Positions 23,721 to 33,620 of a DNA stretch of 64,000 nt are shown here, piece by piece. The stretch spans positions 1,798,001 to 1,862,000 of the forward strand of contig NZ_CP147520.1 of NCBI RefSeq assembly GCF_037201975.1, read 5' to 3'. The notes under the pieces were generated by a model. That model was not told where the DNA came from. It made no database searches and worked only from the letters and a program-made list of their open reading frames with translations. Every line of letters starts with the position of its first letter. Position 1 is the first letter of the stretch. Position numbers and translations under genes: made by a program. The DNA is from Streptomyces sp. TG1A-60. Lineage in GTDB: Bacteria > Actinomycetota > Actinomycetes > Streptomycetales > Streptomycetaceae.

Positions 23721-25202
23721 TCACTGGTGCTTGTAGTGCTTGATCGACGAGTCCTCGGCAGCCGCGTCGGCGAAGCCCTGGATCTTCTTGATGGCCTCGG
23801 CCGGGGTGAGCCGGCCGGCCATCATCTCGCCGAGGCCCGCCACACCGATCTGCTCCTTCTGCAACTGCACGTACCAGTCCTGGATGCGCGGGTTCACCAC
23901 GTTGTCGCCGGCCTTGTCCAGGGCCGCGACACCGGACCCGAGGCCGGGGGTGAGGCTGATGCCGTCGGTGCCGCCGTTGTACGCGGTCAGCGACTTGACC
24001 TTGCCGGTGAAGTTCTTGGAGGACGCCTCGCCGAGCATGATGCGCAACTGCTCCATCCCGCCCGTGCCGTTCTTCGCCTTGGCCGGGACGATGAAGGGTT
24101 CGCCGCCGGAGGCCCAGATGGTGCCGAAGGGCATCTTGTCCGAGCCGTCGATACCGGTGGGCGCGGAGACGGCGAGGCCGAAGTCCGCAGGGATGACGTT
24201 CGCCGACTCGTTCTCCACCCAGGAGCCGTTCGGGATGAACAGCGCCTTGCCCTGGGCCCAGGCGGTCTGCGACTGGATGTGGTCCAGTCCCGGGGTGCCC
24301 TTGAGGACGTAGCCCTTCCGATAGAGCTCGTAGTAGGCCTCGAAGCAGGCCTTGACCGCCGGGTGCTTCCAGGCGTTCGGCTCCAGGTTGTCGATCGAGT
24401 CGAGCACCTCCCGGCCGCCCACCTTGGCGATCATCGGGTAGAGCGAGAAGGGGATGTAGTACGGGTACTTGCCCGCGTACGTCCAGCCCGCCATCCCCCT
24501 CTTCTTGGCCTTCTCACAGACCGCGAGCATCTGGTCCCAGGTCTCGGGATACCGCTCGTCGAGCGAGTCAAGGGCCTTCCGCGAGTACCAGACGCCGTAC
24601 ACCGTGTAGGCGTAGTACATGATCCAGACCGGGTCGCCGTCGAACTGGCCCATCTCCACGATGCCGGGCCGCAGCGTGTCGCGGACCTTCTTGTCCGGGT
24701 CGTCGTAGGAGGGCGCGTCCAGCAGCGGGGTGAGGTCGGTGAGCTGGTCCTTGCCGACCAGGACGCCCATGTCCATCTGCTCGGCGCCGGAGTTGTCGAT
24801 CAGGTCCGGCGGCGTGCCCTGGTTGAAGCGGGGCTGGAGAGTGGACTGGATCTTCTGGGTGGCGGAGAACTTCACGCTCGCCCTGGGGAAGTTCTTCTCG
24901 TAGACCTTGACGGCGTCCTCTGCGTACTCCTTGCCGAAGCCGCCGTCGAACAGAACGAACTCCAGCTGCGCGCTGCCGTTGACGCCGAGCGGGTTCTTCG
25001 CCGTCTTCTCGCCCGCCTCCGCCTTCTCCTCGTCACCGCTGCCACCGCTGCTGGCACAAGCGGACAGGAAGCTCGTCGTCGGTACGGAGATCAGGCCCAG
25101 CGCGGCGGCGCGCTTGATCAGATCACGGCGGCCGACGCCTTCGGGGCCGGTGCTGCCGACGCCTTCGGGGCCGGTGTTGTTCTCAGCGGTCGTGGATCCC
25201 AT
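23721..25202 (-). CDS. ngcE: sugar-binding lipoprotein NgcE (Tat-type signal)
   Basis: 493-residue extracellular binding protein. The N-terminus carries a twin-arginine motif (RRDLIKRAAALG) followed by a hydrophobic segment and a lipobox-like FLSAC, so it is probably exported folded by Tat and lipid-anchored. It counterparts SCO6005, reported to bind diacetylchitobiose in S. coelicolor. A 24-bp tandem duplication in the n-region (25132-25179) doubles the residues TGPEGVG. The ATG at 25202 is preceded by GAGGA seven bases upstream. A DasR-type site lies about 200 bp upstream, linking it to amino-sugar control. Confidence 0.9.
   Translation of the reverse strand: MGSTTAENNTGPEGVGSTGPEGVGRRDLIKRAAALGLISVPTTSFLSACASSGGSGDEEKAEAGEKTAKNPLGVNGSAQLEFVLFDGGFGKEYAEDAVKVYEKNFPRASVKFSATQKIQSTLQPRFNQGTPPDLIDNSGAEQMDMGVLVGKDQLTDLTPLLDAPSYDDPDKKVRDTLRPGIVEMGQFDGDPVWIMYYAYTVYGVWYSRKALDSLDERYPETWDQMLAVCEKAKKRGMAGWTYAGKYPYYIPFSLYPMIAKVGGREVLDSIDNLEPNAWKHPAVKACFEAYYELYRKGYVLKGTPGLDHIQSQTAWAQGKALFIPNGSWVENESANVIPADFGLAVSAPTGIDGSDKMPFGTIWASGGEPFIVPAKAKNGTGGMEQLRIMLGEASSKNFTGKVKSLTAYNGGTDGISLTPGLGSGVAALDKAGDNVVNPRIQDWYVQLQKEQIGVAGLGEMMAGRLTPAEAIKKIQGFADAAAEDSSIKHYKHQ
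25132..25179. repeat. 24-bp tandem duplication inside ngcE
   Basis: Two adjacent copies, 25132-25155 and 25156-25179, differ at one base. They encode a doubled TGPEGVG segment ahead of the twin-arginine motif. In frame, so tolerated. Confidence 0.7.
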
Positions 25203-25398
25203 GCTCAAGTCCTCGCCTTCTCCAGGACTCAGGCGGTGAACCGGATCCTCCCGGCACCGCGGTCGGTTCAAGCTGGGGTCATGCGTGAGGATTCAACAGG
25301 GGCAGAACGGCGGTCGGCGCGCGGACACGTCCGCGACCACCGGTAATTCCCCCCGGGTAGCGCCTGTCCACGGTTGCGCGACCACTATGCGGACGCCG

Positions 25399-25414
25399 AC
25401 AGGTATAGTCCACT
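25399..25414 (-). promoter_or_regulatory. putative DasR-responsive element (dre) upstream of ngcE
   Basis: On the minus strand it reads AGTGGACTATACCTGT, 12 of 16 positions matching the dre consensus AGTGGTCTAGACCACT. DasR is the GntR-type repressor of chitin and GlcNAc use in Streptomyces. Confidence 0.55.
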
Positions 25415-26002
25415 TCCCACCAGGGGAGCAAGATCGAATGCAAGGTTGACCATGGGTCTTTTCCGAGTTGAGACCTCGCGGAAATGCGGGCGCCCGCGCG
25501 CCGCCCGGCCAGAAACCCTCCGCCATTACACCCGGATGGCTCATTCAGCACGCTTGACATCGCCCATTATTTGAACCACCACGAATCCTGGCGACGCGGT
25601 CGACAACGTTGTCCCGTGTCGGCCATTCCTTGAGACGGAAGGCGAGCAGCTTGGTGCCGGGCTCGCCGTCGACGAGGTTCAGGTGGTCGGCAGGTTGTCC
25701 GCGTTACTGGTGGCCCGCGTGCAGTCGTACAGCCGACTCGGTGAGCCCGCGCCGGGCACCGGCGTCCAGCAGTCGCCCAGTGGGCTTGTTCCACTCGATG
25801 ATCATCCGTCGGTGGGGTGCTCGGCCCACTCCACAACGTCGTCTTGTCGATGGATGCCTTCAGAGCCTGTCGGGTGACCTCCCTCCGCGCCCGGTTCTCC
25901 CGTACCAGTTGCGGACCGGGTGCGGACCGCGGGCCGGGTGGGCACACACACGCGCCCATCCGGCCCGCCCCGAGCGCGGAACCTGTCCGACGGATCGGGT
26001 CC
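25415..26002. other. long intergenic region between ngcE and the LPMO gene
   Basis: With the part downstream of the dre site, this gap runs about 800 bases (25203-26002). The ngcE-proximal part holds promoter elements. The remainder looks like decayed coding sequence with frames broken on both strands (see the entry at 25560-25805). I see no intact gene or RNA. Confidence 0.35.
25560..25805 (-). pseudogene. possible gene remnant with an in-frame stop
   Basis: On the minus strand from ATG 25805 a frame reads MIIEWNKPTGRLLDAG, hits TAA at 25706-25704, and continues in the same frame with protein-like sequence (LVDGEPGTKLLAFRLKEWPT) to about 25563. Codon third positions are G/C-rich on both sides of the stop, suggesting one decayed gene. 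I cannot name the family. Alternative frames are open here too, so this is a weak call. Confidence 0.22.
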
Positions 26003-27076
26003 TCAGCCCACCCGGCAGGGCAGTGCCGTGGCGGGGTCACCTCCCGACCCCTGCACCACATAGCCGAACGTGGCGGTTTCGCCGGGATCCAACGCCCCGT
26101 TCCAGTCGGCGTTGTGCACCATCACGTCCTGTCCGGTGTAGGTCGCGCTGCCGCTCCAGAGGCTGTCGACCTTCTGGCCGGACGGCAGCGTCCAGTTGAC
26201 CATCCAGCCGAGCATCGGCACGTCGCCGGTGTTGGTGACGACGACCTCGGCCTGGTAGCCACCGTTCCAACTGCCCGTCGTACGACGGGTCGCGGAGCAC
26301 TCGCCCGGTACCGGCTCGGAGGGGTTGCCGGGCTCCTTGATACCGGTGACCTCGCCGTTGCCGCCGTCGAAGACGACGTCGGAGCAGGAGTAGAAGGTCT
26401 CCTGGCTGTCGGAGCGCTGCCAGACCGTGTAGATGATGTGGCGGCCCGACTTGTCCGCCGGAAGCTGGCCCCGCCAGGAGTAGTTGGCCTCGACCGTACC
26501 CGGGCTGCCGTTCAGCGGCGGGTGGTCGACGCTCAGGAAGGGCTGCGCCTCCATGTCGTTCCAGGTGAGCGTCTTCGTCGGGTCGAAGCCGTCCTTGGTG
26601 ATGTAGACGTAGAACCAACCCGGGTGCGCCGCCCATGCGTTGTAGGAGAAGTCGACGGTCGCGCCGGAGGTGAGATGGGTCAACGGCCAGTCGGCGCTGG
26701 GGGTGTTGAACCCGGTGAAGTTGGTGTTGCCGCCGCTGCACAGCTCGCCGTCCGGGACGAAGCCGCGGGTGCGGCCGACGCCGTCCGAGCGGAGCACCGA
26801 GAACCAGTTGTAGAACGGGGTCGTCCCGCTCACCTGCTGCGCGGAGCGACAGGCCGGGTTGACGGGCTTGATCTCGCCGGTGTCGGTCAGCCCGTCCTGC
26901 CAGCACAGGAACGTGCGGCTACCGGGCTTCATCGGAGTGCCGTGCGCCTCCGCTTTGCCGCTGCCGGCCGTGACCACCAGGCCGAGCGCCGGGATCGTGG
27001 TCACGAGAGCGAGCAGCACGAGCAGAAGCGCTCTGTGGCGCCGAGGCAACATTAATCGCAAGTTTGTCACACGCAT
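26003..27076 (-). CDS. lytic polysaccharide monooxygenase (AA10) with CBM2, cellulose type
   Basis: 357-residue secreted copper enzyme. A signal peptide ends at Ala44 (GKAEA), exposing His45 as the N-terminal copper ligand (HGTPMKPGSRTFLC). The second copper His is in YNAWAAHPGWFYVYI, and the axial aromatic lies in FYSCSDVVF. The catalytic domain (45 to about 240) resembles C1-oxidising cellulose-active CelS2-type enzymes. A linker and a C-terminal CBM2 cellulose-binding module (about 255-357; Trp residues in GSWNGGY and LGWMVNW) follow. It cleaves crystalline cellulose oxidatively. AAGGAG lies eight bases before the ATG. A CebR box lies 119 bp upstream, consistent with induction by cello-oligosaccharides. 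Confidence 0.93.
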   Translation of the reverse strand: MRVTNLRLMLPRRHRALLLVLLALVTTIPALGLVVTAGSGKAEAHGTPMKPGSRTFLCWQDGLTDTGEIKPVNPACRSAQQVSGTTPFYNWFSVLRSDGVGRTRGFVPDGELCSGGNTNFTGFNTPSADWPLTHLTSGATVDFSYNAWAAHPGWFYVYITKDGFDPTKTLTWNDMEAQPFLSVDHPPLNGSPGTVEANYSWRGQLPADKSGRHIIYTVWQRSDSQETFYSCSDVVFDGGNGEVTGIKEPGNPSEPVPGECSATRRTTGSWNGGYQAEVVVTNTGDVPMLGWMVNWTLPSGQKVDSLWSGSATYTGQDVMVHNADWNGALDPGETATFGYVVQGSGGDPATALPCRVG

Positions 27077-27194
27077 GACAAGAACTCCTTGTGTGCATGG
27101 CCGTGGGGAACGTGCGCGTGCTCCTGTGCGTGTGCGGATGTGGTGCGGGGTGAGAGCGGGTCCCGCGCGGCGGGTTCCGGTCCACCGCCCTTTA

Positions 27195-27208
27195 TGGGAG
27201 CGCTCCCA
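27195..27208. promoter_or_regulatory. CebR operator (TGGGAGCGCTCCCA)
   Basis: Perfect 14-bp palindrome identical to the CebR-binding consensus known from cellulase and cellobiose-transport genes of Streptomyces. Located between the LPMO start and acnA. Confidence 0.85.
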
Positions 27209-27483
27209 CCCCCACCTTCTTCGGAAGCTAGCGCGGAGCGGGGAGGTTGTAAACGGCTGCCGCGCATCGAGGGAAGGGCTTGGCCCTTGTGCCGGGTCGC
27301 CCACGGCACAACCCGGTCACCCGGGGCAACGAACGTGTCGCCCAGGGCCCCGAACGCGTCACAGCGGTCACCGCAGGGACCTGGAGGCCGTGGAGGCCGT
27401 AGAGGCCGGGCAGCGTCATATCGTTGTCGGACAGCGTTCGTCGTTCGTCGTCGGCGACGGGCACGCGGTCCCGGACACGGCGA
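27209..27483. other. remaining gap between LPMO promoter and acnA
   Basis: The stretch 27077-27536 is 460 bases without a gene. The LPMO promoter and CebR box occupy the left part and the acnA terminator the right. Between them I see nothing I can support. Confidence 0.35.
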
Positions 27484-27516
27484 AGGGCCGCACCCCCGTC
27501 ACGGGGATACGGCCCT
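27484..27516 (-). terminator. acnA terminator hairpin
   Basis: AGGGCCG (27484-27490) pairs with CGGCCCT (27510-27516), and an inner CCCCG/CGGGG stem lengthens it. It begins about 20 bases past the acnA stop (TAA, 27539-27537). Confidence 0.6.
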
Positions 27517-27536
27517 CGGCTGCCTTGCCGTACTGC

Positions 27537-30253
<2,717 letters not shown>

Positions 30254-30321
30254 GACAGTCTCCTTCATTCCATGTGCGCGTACCACCGCATCCTGCCGCC
30301 ACGCCGTCTTGGCCGATCCGC

Positions 30322-30340
30322 TAAGGTAAGGCTAAGTTAG
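30322..30340. promoter_or_regulatory. putative iron box (DmdR1/IdeR type) upstream of acnA
   Basis: TAAGGTAAGGCTAAGTTAG matches 14 of 19 positions of the IdeR/DmdR consensus TTAGGTTAGGCTAACCTAA. It is about 70 bp upstream of the acnA start, which encodes an iron-sulfur enzyme. Confidence 0.5.
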
Positions 30341-30383
30341 GCACCCCTTACCGGGGTGGCGGCTCGCAGTGCGCCTCGGCAGA

Positions 30384-30401
30384 TATCTCGATGTCGAGAT
30401 A
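30384..30401. promoter_or_regulatory. 18-bp palindrome TATCTCGATGTCGAGATA
   Basis: Perfect 8-bp arms around TG. Probable operator in the acnA upstream region. Its right part, GAGATAAC, recurs before the XRE-MurA gene at 31460-31466. Confidence 0.5.
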
Positions 30402-31154
30402 ACTCTAGTACATGAGCGCGGACCGGTCATGCCCAGGGCCGGTTGTCCGCTGTCATCCAATCGAGTCGTTTACTCAGCGAACCCAGCCGTTTGGCCGTCT
30501 GCCTCAGTGAACCCAGCCGTGCGGGTGATCGCGCTGGGGGTACCGGGTGGCTGTGTCCCGTCGCATCGAGCCCCGGCTTGCAACGGTCTCCGCACTGGGC
30601 TTGCGACGGGAAGGCCGGGGCAGGTTTGAGTGGACTGCCCCGCTTTGGGGTGACTCTTGCCTCACCACGGGGGCCTGTCTCAATCCAGCGGACATCGTCC
30701 TGTGTGGACGATGAGGGGAAGCCGCTGAGCGGTGGGGACGAGGCCGCCCGAATGCGCGCCGTGGAGCGCGACGGCCGCCGGGCGTCGCGCGGGGCGTCCA
30801 GCACATGGCCGCGCTCTGCCCTGCCCGCACCCTTCGCCCTGCCCGCATTCTTCGTCCTGCCCGCACCCTTCGCCCTGCGCGCACCCTTCGACGACGGCCT
30901 CGACGGCCGAGGAGGGGAGCGCCGATTCGCCGTCTCCGTCAGGTTCCCGGCGCAGTTGCGGGAACGCGCGCCAAGCCCGTCTCGCGACCGACCGTCCTGA
31001 TGGACCCGCCCGAGGAGGAGCAGACGTCCACACCAAGGGTGGTGAGGGTGCGTCAGGGGCACCGGGACTCCGCCCCGGCGGCGGGCCGTCGACGCCCGTG
31101 GCCGCATGCGAACCGGCGAGAGGGGTACCCGCCGCGCATCGGAAGGAGGCACAC
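30402..31154. other. long intergenic region with simple repeats
   Basis: The gap 30254-31154 spans 900 bases. Besides the acnA upstream sites it holds an 18-bp direct repeat pair CTCAGYGAACCCAGCCGT (30473-30490 and 30503-30520) and a four-unit 18-bp tandem repeat (30821-30892). An open frame on the plus strand (30443-31000) has fairly G/C-rich third positions but no recognisable domain or ribosome site. I consider the region mostly non-coding or decayed. Confidence 0.35.
30821..30892. repeat. tandem repeat, four 18-bp units
   Basis: Units CTGCCCGCACCCTTCGCC at 30821, 30839, 30857 and 30875 with few substitutions. The length is a multiple of three, so any frame across it gives a six-residue repeat. 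Not a CRISPR: no spacers. Confidence 0.7.
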
Positions 31155-31352
31155 ATGCCGCTCACGTTCCGCAAGAGCTTCCGCATCCTGCCGGGTGTGC
31201 GACTGAACATCAACAAGCGTTCCTGGTCCGTCACCACCGGCGGCCGCAACGGCCCGCGACGCACGCGCAGCAGCACGGGGCGCCGTACGACCTCGATGGA
31301 TCTGCCCGGGCCCTTCGGCTGGCGCCGTACGCGCAGCGCCAGGCGCCACTGA
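31155..31352 (+). CDS. DUF4236 family small protein
   Basis: 65-residue basic protein opening MPLTFRKSFRILPGVRLN, the hallmark of DUF4236. A Gly/Ser/Arg-rich stretch follows (WSVTTGGRNGPRRTRSST) and the tail is Arg-rich. Function unknown; no membrane segment or catalytic motif. The start is well supported by GGAAGGAGG ending six bases before the ATG. It stands alone between acnA and the XRE-MurA gene and is followed directly by a long inverted repeat. Confidence 0.82.
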   Translation: MPLTFRKSFRILPGVRLNINKRSWSVTTGGRNGPRRTRSSTGRRTTSMDLPGPFGWRRTRSARRH

Positions 31353-31356
31353 ACTT

Positions 31357-31430
31357 CCGTTGGGGTTCTTCGGGGCCATCATTCATGTGACGGTCCGCCG
31401 CCTGAACGGACCCCCGAAGAACCCCAACGG
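31357..31430 (+). terminator. long inverted repeat after the DUF4236 gene
   Basis: CCGTTGGGGTTCTTCGGGG (31357-31375) pairs exactly with 31412-31430, a 19-bp stem around a 36-base loop. It starts four bases after the stop codon. Probable terminator. Confidence 0.65.
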
Positions 31431-31453
31431 ACTCCCCGAGAGGCGCCATCTCA

Positions 31454-31469
31454 TATCTGAGATAACCTC
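31454..31469 (+). promoter_or_regulatory. promoter/operator of the XRE-MurA gene
   Basis: An 11-bp palindrome TATCTGAGATA (31454-31464) overlaps GATAAC, a plausible -10 element about ten bases before the ATG. The transcript would have almost no leader. The fused HTH domain could bind here (inference). Confidence 0.4.
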
Positions 31470-31475
31470 GCCCTC

Positions 31476-33005
31476 ATGGCAGACGACTACCTCGTACGCA
31501 TCGGCAAGCTCATCCGTGACGCACGGCAGCACCGTGGCTGGACGCAGTCGCAGTTGGCGGAGGCACTCGGCACGAGTCAGAGCGCGGTGAATCGTATCGA
31601 GCGCGGCAATCAAAACATCAGCCTTGAGATGATCGCTCGAATCGGTGAAGCCCTGGACAGCGAGATCGTCTCACTGGGGTACGCGGGTCCGATGCATCTG
31701 CGGGTGGTCGGCGGGCGTCGGCTGTCCGGCGCGATCGACGTGAAGACCAGCAAGAACGCGTGTGTCGCGCTGCTGTGCGCCTCCTTGTTGAACAAGGGGC
31801 GCACGGTGCTGCGCCGGGTGGCCCGGATCGAGGAGGTGTACCGCCTTCTGGAGGTGCTCGGCTCCATCGGTGTGCGCACCCGGTGGATCAACGGTGGTGT
31901 CGACCTGGAGATCGTGCCGCCGGCCGAGCTGGAGCTGGCCGCGATCGACGCGGAGGCGGCCCGCCGTACGCGGTCCATCATCATGTTCCTCGGCCCGTTG
32001 CTGCACCGTATGGAGCACTTCAAGCTGCCGTACGCGGGCGGTTGCGACCTCGGTACGCGGACGATCGAGCCGCACATGATCGCGCTGCGCCGGTTCGGTC
32101 TCGACATCACGGCCACCGAGGGGCTGTACCACGCCGAGGTCGACCGGTCCGTCGCCCCCGGCCGCCCGATCGTGCTGACCGAGCGCGGCGACACCGTCAC
32201 CGAGAACGCCCTGCTCGCCGCCGCGCGCCACGACGGTGTGACCGTCATCCGCAACGCCTCGTCCAACTACATGGTCCAGGACCTGTGTTTCTTCCTGGAA
32301 GCGCTCGGCGTACGGGTGGAGGGCATCGGCACCACCACGCTGACCGTGCACGGGGTGCCGCACATCGACGTGGACGTCGACTACTCGCCCTCCGAGGACC
32401 CGGTCGAGGCGATGAGCCTGCTCGCCGCCGCGGTGGTCACGGAGTCCGAACTGACCGTGCGCCGGGTGCCCATCGAGTTCCTGGAGATCGAGCTGGCGGT
32501 CCTGGAGGAGATGGGCCTCGACCACGACCGTTCACCGGAGTACTTCGCCGACAACGGCCGTACGCGCCTGGTGGACCTCACCGCCCGGCCCTCCAAGCTC
32601 CAGGCACCGATCGACAAGATCCACCCCATGCCGTTCCCCGGCCTGAACATCGACAACGTCCCCTTCTTCGCGGCCATCGCCGCCGCCGCCCAGGGGCAGA
32701 CCCTCATCCACGACTGGGTCTACGACAACCGAGCGATCTACCTGACCGACCTCAACCGCCTCGGCGGACGGCTGCAGCTGCTCGACCCGCACCGCGTCCT
32801 CGTCGAGGGCCCCACCCGCTGGCGCGCCGCCGAGATGATGTGCCCACCCGCCCTCCGCCCCGCCGTCGTCGTCCTCCTCGCGATGATGGCCGCCGACGGC
32901 ACGTCCGTCCTGCGGAACGTCTACGTCATCAACCGCGGCTACGAGGACCTCGCGGAGCGCCTGAACACAGTGGGGGCGCAGATCGAGATCTTTCGGGATA
33001 TCTGA
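31476..33005 (+). CDS. XRE helix-turn-helix / MurA-like enolpyruvyl transferase fusion
   Basis: 509-residue protein. An N-terminal Cro/C1-type helix-turn-helix (residues about 7-62, WTQSQLAEALGTSQSAVNRI) is joined to a complete UDP-N-acetylglucosamine 1-carboxyvinyltransferase-like domain (about 72-505). MurA landmarks are kept: Lys-Asn in TSKNACVALL, the loop Cys190 in GGCDLGTRTIEPH (the residue attacked by fosfomycin in MurA), an Asp in LNIDNVPFF, and Arg in YDNRAIYLTDLNRLGG. The enzyme domain may therefore be active, or serve as a sensor of a cell-wall precursor controlling the HTH. Counterpart of SCO5998. Whether it makes UDP-GlcNAc-enolpyruvate is not shown by the sequence. Confidence 0.88.
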   Translation: MADDYLVRIGKLIRDARQHRGWTQSQLAEALGTSQSAVNRIERGNQNISLEMIARIGEALDSEIVSLGYAGPMHLRVVGGRRLSGAIDVKTSKNACVALLCASLLNKGRTVLRRVARIEEVYRLLEVLGSIGVRTRWINGGVDLEIVPPAELELAAIDAEAARRTRSIIMFLGPLLHRMEHFKLPYAGGCDLGTRTIEPHMIALRRFGLDITATEGLYHAEVDRSVAPGRPIVLTERGDTVTENALLAAARHDGVTVIRNASSNYMVQDLCFFLEALGVRVEGIGTTTLTVHGVPHIDVDVDYSPSEDPVEAMSLLAAAVVTESELTVRRVPIEFLEIELAVLEEMGLDHDRSPEYFADNGRTRLVDLTARPSKLQAPIDKIHPMPFPGLNIDNVPFFAAIAAAAQGQTLIHDWVYDNRAIYLTDLNRLGGRLQLLDPHRVLVEGPTRWRAAEMMCPPALRPAVVVLLAMMAADGTSVLRNVYVINRGYEDLAERLNTVGAQIEIFRDI

Positions 33006-33620
33006 ACGACGGAGGCCACCGCCGTCGCACTCTGTCTGACCAGCACTGATGCGGGTCTGCCCCCTGGGGGCTGCCAGACGCGGTTCCGCCCGGGGCACTC
33101 GCTGCCGGGGCGCCCGGATCGCTGCGCGGTCCCCTTCGCCCGGTGCGGTGACCGGTGCGGTGACCGGGGCCTGGGCCTGGAGGGAGCCTCGCGCATGCGG
33201 CATGCCGCATGCCGCATCCCGAGAGGACCCGCAGAAGTACCCAATCCGGTACGCGAGTCCGGTTTCACCCGGAGCACGGGCAGCCGGTCGCCCAGGATCC
33301 GGGCGGCCACGTGCGGACGCCCGCCTCTCGGGCGAACGGCCCGGGCTCGCGCGGGGGTGCGACCGCCGACCACCGCGCCGGCTGACCGCAGCCCCTGACG
33401 GGGGCCCAGGGGTGGGCGCCGCCCGTGGACGTCCCGCGCGCCGCGCCGCTTCCGGTCCTCGGGCCGCTCACCGTCGCCGGCCCCCGGTGGCGCCACCCAC
33501 CGCCCCGGTCACGGCCGCCGTCCGCGCGGGCGGCTAGGCTGATCGAGTCGGCCCGTCGGACCGCGCCGCACGACAGGGGCCGGACGACCGTGCGCGGCTC
33601 GGAGCGTCGAGGGAGGCCCC
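33006..33620. other. 615-bp intergenic region
   Basis: No convincing gene. Contains a 20-bp perfect palindrome at 33193-33212 built from GCATGC[GC]G units and, near 33608-33614, the GGGAGG ribosome site of the TAXI gene. Frames open here have no recognisable domain. Confidence 0.35.
33193..33212. repeat. 20-bp palindrome of GCATGC units
   Basis: GCATGCGGCA followed by its exact reverse complement TGCCGCATGC. Could be an operator or simple repeat. Confidence 0.45.

Noticed and set aside
30821..30892. 18-bp repeats as a CRISPR or iteron origin
   Set aside because: No spacers; no replication gene nearby; too few units for an origin claim.
30443..31000. Hypothetical gene in the acnA upstream gap
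   Set aside because: No ribosome site, no domain and repeat-driven composition; described as intergenic instead.
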